A stretch of 46,508 nt of DNA, from NCBI RefSeq assembly GCF_025175675.1, contig NZ_JANIOA010000035.1:1-46508 (forward strand), in the 5' to 3' direction. Shown here one piece after another: positions 1 to 9,320 of this stretch; positions within the stretch are counted from its first letter, which is position 1, and each line of letters opens with the position of its first letter. Below the pieces are notes generated by a model that ran no database searches, had not been told where the DNA came from, and saw only the letters and a list, made by a program, of their open reading frames with translations. A program made the position numbers and the translations under genes. This stretch comes from Sedimenticola hydrogenitrophicus (GTDB lineage Bacteria > Pseudomonadota > Gammaproteobacteria > Chromatiales > Chromatiaceae).

Positions 1-51
1 CTGGTGGCGGACCTGTTCCAGGCCCTGCCGGAGCTGGCGGAGGCGCTCTGA
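1..51 (+). CDS. C-terminal end of an unidentified protein (partial)
   Basis: The first 16 codons read in frame 1 end in ALPELAEAL followed by TGA at 49-51. A strong terminator hairpin follows within 30 bp, which supports a real gene end. Too little sequence remains to name the family. The gene starts upstream of the window. Confidence 0.6.
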   Translation: MVADLFQALPELAEAL

Positions 52-76
52 TCCCAATCGCACACGGCGGCAGCCG

Positions 77-110
77 AACGCCCTGCACTTCCGGTGCAGG
101 GCGTTTTGTT
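77..110 (+). terminator. Rho-independent terminator
   Basis: A 12-bp stem (77-88 with 94-105, core CCCTGCAC/GTGCAGGG) has a 5-nt loop and runs into TTTTGTT. It lies just downstream of the partial gene ending at 51. Confidence 0.85.
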
Positions 111-211
111 ATTCAGGTAAATCCTCGGGGTAATCCCAGGCCCAGCCGGGGGACTTGTCAGGTTTGAGCGGTGCATCGGTCGAGCGCCTCTATATGACAA
201 AGGGCAAATGG

Positions 212-292
212 ACTCTCGCCAAGACGCCAAGAGCGCAAAGATTAAAGGAGGGAATCGGTTTTCCTTGGCGGGCTTGGCGTCTTGGCGAGAGT
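212..292. repeat. Palindromic element with perfect 20-bp inverted arms
   Basis: Arm actctcgccaagacgccaag (212-231) is exactly reverse-complemented at 273-292. The arms are built from degenerate units of about 10 nt (cgccaaga). A one-armed relative starts at 46361, and a diverged relative with cgcgaagaa units lies at 20820-20891. This is part of the otherwise gene-free stretch 52-461. No transposase is present, so it could be a REP/MITE-like element. Confidence 0.8.
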
Positions 293-339
293 AATAATCC
301 TTTCCCGATCCGGGACCGGGAAGGCGTCGTGGGAACGGA

Positions 340-441
340 AAGTTGTTCGGCCGCCTTGGGAGGCTGGGGGGTATTGCGGGGGTGTTGTGGCGCCTTTGAG
401 GCACTCACCCAGTAAGCTCCCGCCTTTGGTAGTTAACGTGT
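340..441. repeat. Dispersed intergenic repeat copy 1 (tgttgtggcgcctttgaggc family)
   Basis: The block 383-441 (tgttgtggcgcctttgaggc then ctcaccca, ending ggtagttaacgtg) recurs at 40440-40501 inside the rnf operon. The upstream sequence (cggccgcctt..aggc) is also similar in the two copies, giving a repeat of roughly 90-100 nt. Nothing in it looks coding. Confidence 0.7.
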
Positions 442-461
442 ACCAGGACCGTAACGCAGGT

Positions 462-1130
462 TTATTCAAAGAAGCGGGTGAACTGCTCCACCTCTTCGCG
501 TGGTGTGCGGTAGCTGTTGACGAGGGCGCACTTGTCTTCGTAACCCAGCGCCAGCCCGACCACCAGTTGCTTCTCCTCTGAATAACCCAGCTCTCGCCTG
601 ACGATCTCAGGATACTCCCCCAGGGCCGCCTGGGGGCAGGTGGCCAGTCCCTCTTCGACCGCCATCAGCATGATGGACTGGATGAACAGGCCGTAATCGA
701 GGTAGGAGCCGGTTTCAAGTATCCGGTCGATGAAGAAGAACATCATCACCGGTGCATCAAATCCACGGTAATTGGCGGCCCACTGGTCCTGCTGGCGCTG
801 AGTCTCTTCGCGACTGATATTGAGGGTCGAGTACATTTGCAGCCCACAGGCGCGGCGCCGCGCCTTGTAGATCCCTTCCCATGCCTCCGGGTAGTACTGA
901 AACTCCATCGCCCCGGCCTGTCCGCTGCGGAAGGCGGTCTCCATCAGGTCACTCAGCCGGCGACGCTTCTCCCCGGTCACCACCGCCACCTGCCACGGCT
1001 GGGTGTTGGTGCCGGAGGGGGCATGTCGTGCCGCATCCAGGATCCGTATAATCTTCTCTTTCTCTACTTCCCGCGGCAGGAAGGCCCGGGTAGCCTTCCT
1101 CTGTTGCAGCGCCTCTTTAACCTTCATCAA
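462..1130 (-). CDS. Nitroreductase-family FMN flavoprotein
   Basis: The 222-residue protein has the nitroreductase-fold pattern. The N-terminal [17 protein letters not shown] is followed by [14 protein letters not shown], the FMN-phosphate/flavin-binding region seen in NfsB/BluB-like proteins. A C-terminal [13 protein letters not shown] precedes a conserved Gly-rich [11 protein letters not shown] stretch. Such enzymes are cytosolic, use FMN and NAD(P)H, and reduce nitro-aromatics, quinones or enones; the substrate cannot be read from sequence. It is transcribed away from cpsG. An ACGT-N2-ACGT palindrome almost identical to one in front of acetoacetyl-CoA synthetase lies 17-34 bp upstream of the start, suggesting control by the same regulator and possibly a role in acyl-CoA or branched-chain catabolism. 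That role is an inference. Confidence 0.85.
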   Translation of the reverse strand: MMKVKEALQQRKATRAFLPREVEKEKIIRILDAARHAPSGTNTQPWQVAVVTGEKRRRLSDLMETAFRSGQAGAMEFQYYPEAWEGIYKARRRACGLQMYSTLNISREETQRQQDQWAANYRGFDAPVMMFFFIDRILETGSYLDYGLFIQSIMLMAVEEGLATCPQAALGEYPEIVRRELGYSEEKQLVVGLALGYEDKCALVNSYRTPREEVEQFTRFFE

Positions 1131-1146
1131 CCGGCTCCAGTTAACC

Positions 1147-1164
1147 TTAACGTAAACGTCATAA
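1147..1164 (-). promoter_or_regulatory. LiuR-like operator upstream of the nitroreductase
   Basis: TTAACGTAAACGTCATAA contains ACGT-AA-ACGT. Seventeen of 18 bases match the sequence at 16192-16209 upstream of acetoacetyl-CoA synthetase. ACGT-N2-ACGT palindromes are the known type of operator for the MerR-family regulator LiuR in gammaproteobacteria. The identity of the regulator is inferred. Confidence 0.55.
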
Positions 1165-1334
1165 TAGAGAATCCTGCCGGGATGTCCACGAAAAATTATG
1201 ATCGAATTTTGTTACCGGTAGAGGCAGGGAGCAATTTATCAGATAGGCTAGAATGGTGTGGTTACCAGGAGTTTGTCGGGCTCCTGTGCAGGGTTCACCG
1301 CCTCAATCAAACAAAAGTTACCGGGACAATATTT

Positions 1335-2714
1335 ATGCAAAAGCTGGATTGTTTTAAGGCCTACGATATCCGTGGTCAGCTGGGCACATCGCTGGATGAG
1401 GATATCGCCTACCGCATCGGGCGGGCCTACGCCGACTATATAAAGCCACGGCGGGTGGTGGTCGGCGGGGATATGCGGCTTTCAACCGCGTCGTTGAAAC
1501 GGGCGTTGTCCAACGGCCTGCGCGATGCCGGTGTCACGGTGCTGGATATCGGTTTGTGTGGTACCGAGGAGATCTATTTCGCCACTTCGCACCTGGCGAC
1601 AGATGGAGGTATTGTGGTCACCGCCAGCCATAATCCCAAAGACTATAACGGGATGAAACTGGTGCGCGAGGAGTCGAAACCGATCAGCGGCGATACCGGG
1701 CTGAAGGAGATCGAGGCGCTGGTCCGGAAAAATCGTTTTGCCGAAGTCGATGTGAGGAAGCGGGGGGCATATCAGGAGATCTCCACCCGGGAGGCCTATG
1801 TCGACCACCTGATGGGGTATATCACCGCCGAGGCCATTCGGCCACTCAAACTGGTTGTCAACGCGGGGAACGGTGTGGCCGGCCTCTGCATCGATGTCAT
1901 TGAACAGCGGTTTACATCCCTGGGCATTCCGATAACTTTCCATAAGATTCATCATCAGCCGGACGGCACCTTTCCCCACGGCATCCCCAATCCGCTGCTG
2001 GAGGAGAACCGCCAGGATACGATCGATGCGGTAGTGCAGCATCAGGCCGACTTTGGTATTGCCTGGGATGGCGATTTTGATCGCTGTTTTCTGTTTGATG
2101 AGCAGGGGCGGTTTATTGAGGGCTACTATATCGTCGGACTGCTGGCCGAGGCCTTTCTGGTGAAAAATCCGGGTAGCCGGATTATTCACGATCCGCGATT
2201 GATCTGGAATACCCTGGATATTGTGAAACAGCAGGGTGGCGAGGCGATACAGAGCAAAACCGGGCATGCCTTTATCAAGGAACGGATGCGCCAGGAAGAT
2301 GCGGTGTATGGCGGCGAGATGAGTGCGCATCACTATTTTCGTGATTTTTTCTACTGCGATAGCGGCATGATTCCCTGGTTGCTGATTGCCGAACTGGTCA
2401 GTCGAAAACAGCAGCCACTGTCGGTGCTGGTGGATGATCGTATCGCGCTATATCCGTCGCCCGGAGAGATTAACAGTCAGATTGCGGAGCCGGTTGCCGC
2501 GATCGCCCGGGTCCTGGCCCACTACCAGGATGAGGCCCTGTCGGTCGATCATACCGACGGGATTAGTGTCGAGATGGCGGATTGGCGGTTCAATCTGCGC
2601 AGTTCAAATACCGAACCGGTGGTCCGGCTGAACCTTGAAACCCGGGGTGATGCCGGTTTGATGCGTGAGAAGTGTGCAGAGGTGTTGAGCCTGCTGAGGT
2701 CGGCTGATGGTTAG
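1335..2714 (+). CDS. cpsG: Phosphomannomutase/phosphoglucomutase
   Basis: The 459-residue alpha-D-phosphohexomutase closely follows E. coli CpsG/ManB in length and sequence (N-terminal CFKAYDIRG, then [14 protein letters not shown]). It interconverts mannose-6-phosphate and mannose-1-phosphate for GDP-mannose, and probably the glucose phosphates as well. The catalytic phosphoserine motif TASHNP is at about residue 98. The Mg-binding GDFDRC is near 246-251, the sugar-binding [10 protein letters not shown] near 325, and the C-terminal phosphate-binding RSSNTEP near 430. The ATG at 1335 gives the family N-terminus; upstream codons are open but read through the promoter region and antisense to the nitroreductase. 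It stands alone and is followed by a terminator, with no other capsule or LPS genes in the window. Confidence 0.93.
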   Translation: MQKLDCFKAYDIRGQLGTSLDEDIAYRIGRAYADYIKPRRVVVGGDMRLSTASLKRALSNGLRDAGVTVLDIGLCGTEEIYFATSHLATDGGIVVTASHNPKDYNGMKLVREESKPISGDTGLKEIEALVRKNRFAEVDVRKRGAYQEISTREAYVDHLMGYITAEAIRPLKLVVNAGNGVAGLCIDVIEQRFTSLGIPITFHKIHHQPDGTFPHGIPNPLLEENRQDTIDAVVQHQADFGIAWDGDFDRCFLFDEQGRFIEGYYIVGLLAEAFLVKNPGSRIIHDPRLIWNTLDIVKQQGGEAIQSKTGHAFIKERMRQEDAVYGGEMSAHHYFRDFFYCDSGMIPWLLIAELVSRKQQPLSVLVDDRIALYPSPGEINSQIAEPVAAIARVLAHYQDEALSVDHTDGISVEMADWRFNLRSSNTEPVVRLNLETRGDAGLMREKCAEVLSLLRSADG

Positions 2715-2745
2715 CCGTAACTAGTACCCTGTCCACGGAGAAAAC

Positions 2746-2783
2746 AAAAGCCCGCTCCCGGCATGCGACGGGGCGGGCTTTTT
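2746..2783. terminator. Bidirectional Rho-independent terminator
   Basis: The stem AAAAGCCCGC (2746-2755) pairs with GCGGGCTTTT (2774-2783) and ends in T-runs on either strand. It sits between the convergent cpsG (+) and AlgP-like (-) genes and can serve both. The following 2784-2887 contains nothing clear apart from a short tgtcccg..ggacttatgc segment that recurs near 24268. Confidence 0.85.
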
Positions 2784-2887
2784 GTCCCGTGAAGGACTTA
2801 TGCAGTAGAGGCCATGGATGGCCGGGAGCGGCTTCGTCGATCGGGTGTATGTTCAGGGTTTGTCGAACAGGCACCCGATCGTGCGGC

Positions 2888-3493
2888 CTATTCGCTGGCT
2901 GCGCTTTCGGCGGCGGCAGCGGTCGTAGCGGCGGCAGCGGCCGGTTTGCGGCTGGTGGCCTTGCGTGGGCGGCGTTTGGCGGTTGCCTTACGCGGCTTCT
3001 TGGGGGCAGTCGCCTTGGCCCAGTCGCTTTCGAATTTTTCCAGTGCCTTCTGTTGTGCGGTAGACCTCTTCAGCGTGTCGTTTGCATCTTTGAGTGCCTG
3101 TTTGGCGCTCTTCATCTGCTCGCGCAGTGCGGATACCGTCGGGCCTGCGTTACGCAGTGCTTCACGTGCCCGCTCAACCTGTTTCTGGGAAGCCGGCGTG
3201 CGGTTGGCGGCGGCCTTTTCCGCAGCGGCGTTCTTTTTATCGCGCAGTGTTGCCTGCCTGGCGACAGCCTTGTCCAGCTGACCCTTGATTCTATCTACAC
3301 TCTTTTGTGCCTGGGCCGCGCCTTTTTCATGAAGCTTGGCCAGTTGAACCTGTGATTTGGCTATGGTCTGTTCGAGTTCTGCTGCAGGAGAGAGGCTGGG
3401 TGCCACCTTCTTGGCGGCAGCGGTTTTTGTTGCACGGGCTACGGTTTTTTTAGCAGCGCGTTTTTTGGTGGTTCTTGCTTTTTTCGTGACCAT
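2888..3493 (-). CDS. AlgP/histone-H1-like Lys-Ala-rich DNA-binding protein
   Basis: The 201-residue very basic protein has three parts. Residues 1-32 are a K/R/T/A-rich head (VTKKARTTKKRAAKKT). Residues 35-155 are a predicted coiled coil rich in Ala, Gln, Lys and Glu. Residues 160-201 are a KPRKATAKRRPRKAT tail followed by an Ala-rich end. This composition is typical of AlgP (AlgR3)-like and bacterial histone-H1-like proteins, which bind DNA non-specifically and affect nucleoid organisation or transcription. It is shorter than P. aeruginosa AlgP, with fewer KPAA repeats. Low sequence complexity limits the assignment to this general class. The AT-rich region 3520-3700 upstream probably carries its promoter. 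Confidence 0.75.
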   Translation of the reverse strand: MVTKKARTTKKRAAKKTVARATKTAAAKKVAPSLSPAAELEQTIAKSQVQLAKLHEKGAAQAQKSVDRIKGQLDKAVARQATLRDKKNAAAEKAAANRTPASQKQVERAREALRNAGPTVSALREQMKSAKQALKDANDTLKRSTAQQKALEKFESDWAKATAPKKPRKATAKRRPRKATSRKPAAAAATTAAAAESAASE

Positions 3494-3917
3494 CTAGAGG
3501 TTCCCCATGAAGAGTGTATGAAATGCGACGGATTGTTTAATATCCCACAAATCGAATATTGCCAAAGTTGAATACCGTTGCCAATACCTTATTTGGATAT
3601 TATGAAAAATATTCAACGGTTTTACAGATAATAGCGATGTTTTACTTAAACAACGCGCGATAATTTTATTATTTTCCGAAAAGATCCAAATTAATGGCAA
3701 TTGCCGATATCTACGTCCCGGTGTTTTCAACCTCATTCAGTCGTTGTGATTTTTTCTGCTTGCCGGTTTCCGAGGTGAAGAAAACGTTGCCGATCAATCA
3801 CGGAAACCGGGTTCAAGATATCATTGCACCGGTCGCTAAACTATTCCAGGCGGGGCGTGCCAGGTGCTATGTTTATCGCCGTTCACCTCGGGTATCAACT
3901 CAACATACATATTTTTT
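3494..3917. promoter_or_regulatory. AT-rich divergent intergenic region with a 10-bp hairpin upstream of cheV
   Basis: No convincing gene is seen here. The part up to about 3700 is AT-rich compared with its surroundings and probably holds the promoter of the AlgP-like gene. A perfect inverted repeat, CCGGTTTCCG (3763-3772) and CGGAAACCGG (3801-3810), with a 28-nt spacer lies ahead of cheV and could be a leader hairpin or operator. Confidence 0.4.
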
Positions 3918-4835
3918 GTGGCTATAGATAATTCAAATCAGCGGGGTAATCAGAAAGGGACACAGCAGCGCATGCTGCTGTTCACGCTGTTCGGGCGCCA
4001 GGTGTTCGGCATCAATGTGCTGAAGATCAAAGAGATCATTCCCTATCACGCCATGAACACGCTTCCCAGGGCCAATCCGGCGATTATCGGTATCGCGCGA
4101 CTGCGTGGACAGCCTTTCCCGGTGATCGATCTGTCCAGCGCACTTGGCATGAGCGCACCCAGGGATGCTGCCGAATACGTCGACTGCTCGATCATTATTT
4201 CCGAATTTAATCGCTCCCTGCAGGGTTTTCTGGTCAAGAAAGTGGATAAGATCATCTCCCTCAAATGGGACGCCATACAACCACCGCCTGCCTCCTCCGG
4301 ACGGTTCAATTACATCACCGGAGTGATCAATACTGAGGATCAGATTGTCGAGGTGATTGATGTCGAGCGCGTGTTGAACGAGGTGGCGCCGCCCAAGGAC
4401 AGTACCGGGAAAGGTGTCAGCCTTTCCGCTGAGCAGATTGAACTGTTACGCCGCAAGCTGATCCTGGTGGTGGATGATTCCGGCCTCGCCAGGAAACAGA
4501 TATCACAGACCCTGGCAATGATTGGTCTCGATCCGATAATGGCCAATGACGGGAAGGAGGCATTGCGGATACTGCATGAACTGCATGCCGAAGGGCGAAC
4601 CGTTGACCTGATTATTTCCGACATCGAGATGCCTGAAATGGACGGCTACACCCTGACGCGTGAACTGCGCAAGGATCAGGATTTCGCCTCGGTCTATATC
4701 CTGCTGCACACCTCGCTGGCGGGCGCCGTCAGCAAGGAGTATGCCGCGGCCAGCGGGGCAAATGCCGCCCTGACCAAGTTTGTTACGGAAGAGCTGGCGG
4801 AAGCGGTGCTGGAAGGCTTGAGCCAGGCGCAGTGA
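3918..4835 (+). CDS. cheV: Chemotaxis coupling protein CheV (CheW + receiver)
   Basis: This is a cytoplasmic chemotaxis adaptor joining receptors to CheA, with a phosphorylatable receiver that tunes the coupling. A CheW domain (from MLLFTLFGRQVFGINVLKI to IEVIDVERVLNEV, about residues 19-155) is followed by a response-regulator receiver (from LILVVDDSGLARKQI). The receiver shows the acidic pair DD, the phospho-acceptor Asp in ISDIEMPEMDG (about residue 235), Thr in LLHTSL and Lys in LTKFV. The start is uncertain. The GTG at 3918 fits CheV N-terminal length but lacks a clear ribosome site; an in-frame ATG at 3864 (after AGGTG) would add 18 atypical residues. No other che, fla or receptor gene is in the window. 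Confidence 0.88.
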   Translation: MAIDNSNQRGNQKGTQQRMLLFTLFGRQVFGINVLKIKEIIPYHAMNTLPRANPAIIGIARLRGQPFPVIDLSSALGMSAPRDAAEYVDCSIIISEFNRSLQGFLVKKVDKIISLKWDAIQPPPASSGRFNYITGVINTEDQIVEVIDVERVLNEVAPPKDSTGKGVSLSAEQIELLRRKLILVVDDSGLARKQISQTLAMIGLDPIMANDGKEALRILHELHAEGRTVDLIISDIEMPEMDGYTLTRELRKDQDFASVYILLHTSLAGAVSKEYAAASGANAALTKFVTEELAEAVLEGLSQAQ

Positions 4836-4934
4836 TCCATTGGCCCACGCCAGGTGATTTCCAGCTTCGCGCACAGCCGGGGGTGAGGTTACACTGGTAG
4901 TACAGCTTTCAATCGGTTCAGATCTCACCCAGCC

Positions 4935-7286
4935 ATGACTGATAAACCCTATGCAGAGCGAATCCGGATACGCGGATTGGTTCAAGGGGTCGGTTTCAGA
5001 CCGACCGTCTGGAACCTGGCGCATCGTTGCGGTCTGCACGGTGCCGTCTGGAATGACGCTGAAGGGGTGCTGATCGATGCGATCGGCAGCCGCGAGGGCA
5101 TTGACCAACTGGTCGAGCTGATTGAAAAACATCCCCCGCCACTGGCAATGATCGATGCCGTCGAGCGACAGCGGCTGGTGGCTCGGCCCGATTACCGGGA
5201 TTTTGAAATCATCGAAAGCCGGGGAGGCGAGATCCTCACCGGTATCGTCCCGGATGCGGCAACCTGCGACGCCTGTCTGCAGGATATATTCGATCCGGAT
5301 AACCGGCGTTTTCACTATCCGTTCACCAACTGTACCCATTGCGGTCCCCGCCTCTCCATCGTGCGTGCGATCCCTTATGATCGGGCGACCACCAGCATGG
5401 CGCCCTTCCGGCAGTGCGCGGACTGTCTGTCCGAGTATCGTAACCCGGCGGATCGCCGCTTTCATGCGCAGCCGAACGCCTGCGCCGCCTGCGGGCCGCG
5501 GGTCTGGCTGGAGGATGCGGCGGGTGAGCGGCTGGATAACGGCGGGGATGCGGAGCCGATTGAGCTGGCGGCGAGACTGCTGATGTCCGGTGCGATCCTG
5601 GCGATCAAGGGGATCGGCGGGGTGCATCTGGCCTGTGACGCCGGCAACGAAACGGCCGTTGCCACCCTGCGTTCGCGAAAACGCCGTTACCATAAGGCCT
5701 TCGCCCTGATGGCAACCGATCTGGCAATGGTACGTCGTTACACCCGGCTCAACGATCAGGAGGCGCTCCTGCTGAAGAGCATTGCCGCCCCCATTGTGAT
5801 TCTGCAACAGGGTGATGACGAGGCATTGGCGCCGGCGATTGCACCCGGGCAGCGATCCCTCGGTTTCATGTTGCCCTATACGCCGCTGCACCACCTGTTG
5901 ATGGCACGGCTGTCGCGGCCGATTGTGCTGACATCCGGCAATCTGTCGGATGAACCGCAGGTGATCTCCAATAATGCCGCCCATGAGCGCCTGTCGGCCA
6001 TTGCCGATTACTGGCTGCTGCATGACCGGGAGATTGTCAATCGGCTGGACGATTCCGTGGCCCGGGTGATGGACGGTGATGTGCGCCTGCTGCGCCGCGC
6101 ACGCGGCTATGCACCCGCGCCGATCGCACTGCCGGCGGCTTTCAAGGGGACACCGCCGATACTTGCACTTGGTGGTGAACTGAAGAACACCTTCTGTCTG
6201 CTGAAGGGCAACCAGGCCATCCTCTCCCAGCATATGGGGGATCTGGAAAACGGCGCCACCATAAAAGAGTACCACCGCTCCCTGGCGCTCTACCGTCAGC
6301 TGTTCCGGCATGAGCCGAGGGTGGTGGTGGTCGATTATCACCCCAACTACCTCTCCACCCAATGCGGCCAGCAACTGGCTACGGAGGGTGGGCTTCATCT
6401 GGAAACCGTTCAGCATCATCATGCCCATATTGCCGGCTGTATGGTGGAGCATGGTTTGGGCCTGGAGCAAGCGGAGGTGCTGGGTGTCGCCCTGGATGGC
6501 CTCGGCATGGGGGAGGACGGCTCCCTCTGGGGCGGTGAGTTCCTGAAGGTCGGTTACCGTGAGTTTCAGCGTCTGGGTCATTTTAAACCCACGGCCATGC
6601 TGGGGGGGGGCAAGGCGATGCATGAACCCTGGCGCAACACACTGGCCTATTTGTTGAGTGAGTTCGACTGGGACAATCTGCTGGGCGAATATGCCGAGCT
6701 GGAGATAATGCGGTTTCTCAACGGCAAGCCGATTGCCACGCTACGGCAGATGCTGGAGCGGGGGGTGAATTCGCCGCTGGCCTCCTCTTGTGGCCGGCTG
6801 TTCGATGCGGTCGCCGCCGCCATCGGGGTGTGCCGCGAGCAGGCGAGTCATGAGGGGCAGGCGGCCATTGAGATGGAGGCGTTGATCGAGCCCGGGGAAC
6901 TGGATCGGTTGGGGGCCGGATACGGCTTCCAGTCGGAGACGCTCACCGGGCTGCGCGTGCTGAGCTGGCAACCGCTCTGGCGGGCCCTGCTCGGTGATCT
7001 GCAACAGGGTGTGGCGCCAGGGGTTATCGCCGCCCGGTTCCATAAAGGGATGATCGGTGCGGTCACGGAGACGGCGCGGCTTCTCTGTCAACAGCAGGGA
7101 CTGGATACCGTGGTGCTTTCCGGGGGCGTATTCCAGAACAGGATCCTGCTCGAGGGTGTCAGCCGTGGCTTGCGGGAACAGGGTCTGACGGTGTTGAGCC
7201 CCCGCAGCGTGCCGGCCAATGATGGCGGGCTTTCGCTGGGACAGGCGGTGGTGGCCGCGGCACGCCAGCTCGACCGCCTGGATTGA
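4935..7286 (+). CDS. hypF: Carbamoyltransferase HypF (hydrogenase maturation)
   Basis: HypF takes carbamoyl phosphate and ATP and loads a carbamoyl group onto the C-terminal Cys of HypE, the source of the CN ligands of [NiFe]-hydrogenases. The 783-residue protein has every family module in order. It begins with an acylphosphatase domain (RIRGLVQGVGFRPTVW, residues 8-24). Two Zn-finger-like Cys modules follow (CDAC near 110, CTHC near 133, CADC near 161, CAAC near 183). A YrdC/Sua5 domain (about 200-390, with KRRYHKAFALM) is followed by a Kae1/TsaD-like carbamoyltransferase domain (about 405-783) with HHHAHIAGC near 493 and SGGVFQN near 729. The length is normal and no frameshift is seen. No hypABCDE or hydrogenase gene adjoins it, so its partners must be elsewhere. 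Confidence 0.95.
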   Translation: MTDKPYAERIRIRGLVQGVGFRPTVWNLAHRCGLHGAVWNDAEGVLIDAIGSREGIDQLVELIEKHPPPLAMIDAVERQRLVARPDYRDFEIIESRGGEILTGIVPDAATCDACLQDIFDPDNRRFHYPFTNCTHCGPRLSIVRAIPYDRATTSMAPFRQCADCLSEYRNPADRRFHAQPNACAACGPRVWLEDAAGERLDNGGDAEPIELAARLLMSGAILAIKGIGGVHLACDAGNETAVATLRSRKRRYHKAFALMATDLAMVRRYTRLNDQEALLLKSIAAPIVILQQGDDEALAPAIAPGQRSLGFMLPYTPLHHLLMARLSRPIVLTSGNLSDEPQVISNNAAHERLSAIADYWLLHDREIVNRLDDSVARVMDGDVRLLRRARGYAPAPIALPAAFKGTPPILALGGELKNTFCLLKGNQAILSQHMGDLENGATIKEYHRSLALYRQLFRHEPRVVVVDYHPNYLSTQCGQQLATEGGLHLETVQHHHAHIAGCMVEHGLGLEQAEVLGVALDGLGMGEDGSLWGGEFLKVGYREFQRLGHFKPTAMLGGGKAMHEPWRNTLAYLLSEFDWDNLLGEYAELEIMRFLNGKPIATLRQMLERGVNSPLASSCGRLFDAVAAAIGVCREQASHEGQAAIEMEALIEPGELDRLGAGYGFQSETLTGLRVLSWQPLWRALLGDLQQGVAPGVIAARFHKGMIGAVTETARLLCQQQGLDTVVLSGGVFQNRILLEGVSRGLREQGLTVLSPRSVPANDGGLSLGQAVVAAARQLDRLD

Positions 7287-7306
7287 GCCGGCCGGGGGTC
7301 AACTGG

Positions 7307-7744
7307 TCAGGTCTCGAAACAGCGATTTTGTGCCTTCAGGTGACGTAGCACCTCAATCCGCTCTTCCGCAGAGATCATCCGCCCGTTCTCCCGAAATTGC
7401 AGAAATCCCGCGAATGCCGACAGCGCATACGCCTCTTGGAACAGTGTGGTACCTATCCAGACCGCCGCCCCCTGGTAGGGATCGTTATAGAAATCCGGTT
7501 TATAGCTGTAGGTTTGTGGCACCAGCTCAGTCATTTCACGTTCCAGGGCGAGGCAGGTTTTTGCCCGGTCGCTCTCGGTGGGCGTCGGCACGGCCGGGGT
7601 GCGGTAGAGTGCAAAAGGCAGCAGAGCGGAATCCGCTCTCCGCTCCACCGATGTATTTGGCTCATCGGCCGTGACACTCGATACCGCGATCAGCAGCAGT
7701 AGAAACAGGCAGGTGTTGATCCTGGCCGTGACAGCGATTGGCAT
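7307..7744 (-). CDS. Exported small protein of unknown function
   Basis: The 145-residue protein has a clear Sec signal peptide: hydrophobic NTCLFLLLLIAVSS, with predicted cleavage after SVTA at about residue 26. The mature part of about 119 residues has two Cys (in RAKTCLALE and the C-terminal NRCFET) that could form a disulfide in the periplasm. I do not recognise the family. It lies convergent to hypF with a 20-bp gap, and ATGCCAA is preceded by a purine-rich GGAGAGGA at a normal distance. Its codon use matches its neighbours, so the frame is probably real. Confidence 0.65.
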   Translation of the reverse strand: MPIAVTARINTCLFLLLLIAVSSVTADEPNTSVERRADSALLPFALYRTPAVPTPTESDRAKTCLALEREMTELVPQTYSYKPDFYNDPYQGAAVWIGTTLFQEAYALSAFAGFLQFRENGRMISAEERIEVLRHLKAQNRCFET

Positions 7745-8005
7745 TGTCCTCTCCTCCGGTACTTTGTCGCTATATTAGCGGTATCGGCCGCTGTGGCGAT
7801 AAATTGACCAGAATCAAAGTTAGGTACGATATTATTTTTTTTACTCTCGACCCTGCGGCATACTCAGCGGTTGAGACGCGGTAGTCCGCCACCGAAGATG
7901 AGACGGCGTGTATACGAGTGCCGGGTTGTTGAAAAAACCGATGAAAATCGTCGGAAGATGCTATAAAATAAGTATTCGCTAATATATTGTTGTATGGAGC
8001 ATCCA

Positions 8006-8653
8006 ATGCCCGATCTCGAATTTGAATTTTCATTACGGCCGGACTCGGATTCCGAGTTGGCGCCTTATGTGGTCAAATTCACCGGAAAATCAATCGTCTG
8101 GGATGAGTCGGCGGGTTCTGACCGGGTGGTGGGCGAGATCCATGGTCATAAACTCGATCTGGCGGCGGCGATAGTCGACGGGGTCAATCAGGCACTACTA
8201 CTTGACTCGGTCTGTCCCGAGCTGTCGGAGTTTTCCCGGACGGCGTTCGGCGACAATGGCTGTCACTATCTGCAGAAGATGACCGATGGTAGCCTGAAGA
8301 AGCAGGAGTGCAGCGGGCTGGTCTACATTAACGAGATAACGGTCGACCCGGATTATCGCGGTCAGGGGATCGGCAGCGCCCTGATGGGAATGATTGGCCA
8401 AATGGTCGATGTGGAAGACAGTATTATCGCCTTGAAGGCGTTTCCACTCTCAGCTGAATACGGCAAGCGGGTGCCGGAGGCGGATGTAGAGCGGGTCAAA
8501 CAGTTTTACGAGCGGCTCGGCTTCACCCATATCGGTGGCGAGTTCATGGTCAAACAGGCCAACCTATGTGACACCATCAAGAAACGCCTGGCGTGGAGAA
8601 AGGATCGCCCGGCCGCACTTCCGCCGCCGCTTTCGGGCAAGATCTACGTATAG
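8006..8653 (+). CDS. GNAT-fold acetyltransferase-domain protein
   Basis: The 215-residue protein has two parts. The N-terminal half (about 1-100) is of unrecognised type and acidic. Residues 105-190 carry the GNAT core: beta-strand VYINEITVDPDYRGQGIGSALM holds the acetyl-CoA pyrophosphate-binding RGQGIGSA, and the C-terminal VKQFYERLGFTHIGGEFMVK is the usual last GNAT segment. The substrate is unknown. The ATG at 8006 is preferred over 7994 because GGAG lies six bases before it. A signal-free, cytosolic location is expected. Confidence 0.8.
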   Translation: MPDLEFEFSLRPDSDSELAPYVVKFTGKSIVWDESAGSDRVVGEIHGHKLDLAAAIVDGVNQALLLDSVCPELSEFSRTAFGDNGCHYLQKMTDGSLKKQECSGLVYINEITVDPDYRGQGIGSALMGMIGQMVDVEDSIIALKAFPLSAEYGKRVPEADVERVKQFYERLGFTHIGGEFMVKQANLCDTIKKRLAWRKDRPAALPPPLSGKIYV

Positions 8654-8769
8654 CCGGCAAGTTATTGTCCGCGGCGTTCTGTGTTATAAACTGTCGTTGA
8701 TCTGGTTGACCGGAACTGTTGCCCATTCGTGGTGGCGTACAACGGTCTTATTTCTGACAGGGACAGGCT

Positions 8770-9192
8770 ATGGCGGAGCGCGGTTTCAGTTTTGCGGGTT
8801 TCATGATTCGATGGACCCTGGCGTTGTTTTTGGTTTTCTCGACCTACAATCCCTCAGGTTACTCCTGGTACCACTGGCTGACCGGCGCGGAACAAAAGCT
8901 TGACCCGCTTATCGCGCTCGCCGGGGTGCTACTGCTGATCGGCTGGGTCATCTATGTGCGGGCTACCGCCCGCTCTCTCGGTTTTGTCGGTACCCTGCTT
9001 GCCCTGGCCCTGTTCGGGACTATCGTCTGGGCGTTGCTTCACTATCAGTTGATCGCTCTCAGCAATACCTCACTGCTCACCTATATCGTGCTGGTCATCC
9101 TCTCGGCAGTGATGGCGACGGGGATCTCCTGGTCCCATATCCGCCGGCGCATGACCGGGCAGCTGGATGTGGATGACCTTGACCAGGATTGA
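8770..9192 (+). CDS. DUF6524-like four-helix membrane protein
   Basis: The 140-residue protein has four probable membrane helices at about residues 10-25, 45-63, 68-90 and 98-118, and a short acidic cytoplasmic tail (DVDDLDQD). The conserved-looking STYNPSGYSWYHW follows helix 1 and matches what I remember of the DUF6524 family, whose role is unknown. It is followed 128 bp later by the MscS-like gene in the same direction, possibly co-transcribed. Confidence 0.72.
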   Translation: MAERGFSFAGFMIRWTLALFLVFSTYNPSGYSWYHWLTGAEQKLDPLIALAGVLLLIGWVIYVRATARSLGFVGTLLALALFGTIVWALLHYQLIALSNTSLLTYIVLVILSAVMATGISWSHIRRRMTGQLDVDDLDQD

Positions 9193-9320
9193 CCGATAGC
9201 CGCCGGTGGCACCGAAAGGGCCGCTATCAATCCGAACACAGGGGGTGGGCGAGGTGCCCGGCATTCAACGGTTTGAGTCCGACTCCCTGACGATGCAACT
9301 TCTGAAACGGGACGTGCGCG

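Noticed and set aside
3494-3927. Possible small genes (80 codons minus, 77 codons plus) in the AT-rich gap
   Set aside because: They have no ribosome site or recognisable features, and the base composition suits a promoter region.
4503-6623. Long minus-strand open frame (706 codons) opposite hypF
   Set aside because: HypF on the plus strand shows all family motifs in this interval. The antisense frame has no recognisable domain and is Gln/Arg/His-rich as expected for an antisense shadow in GC-rich DNA.
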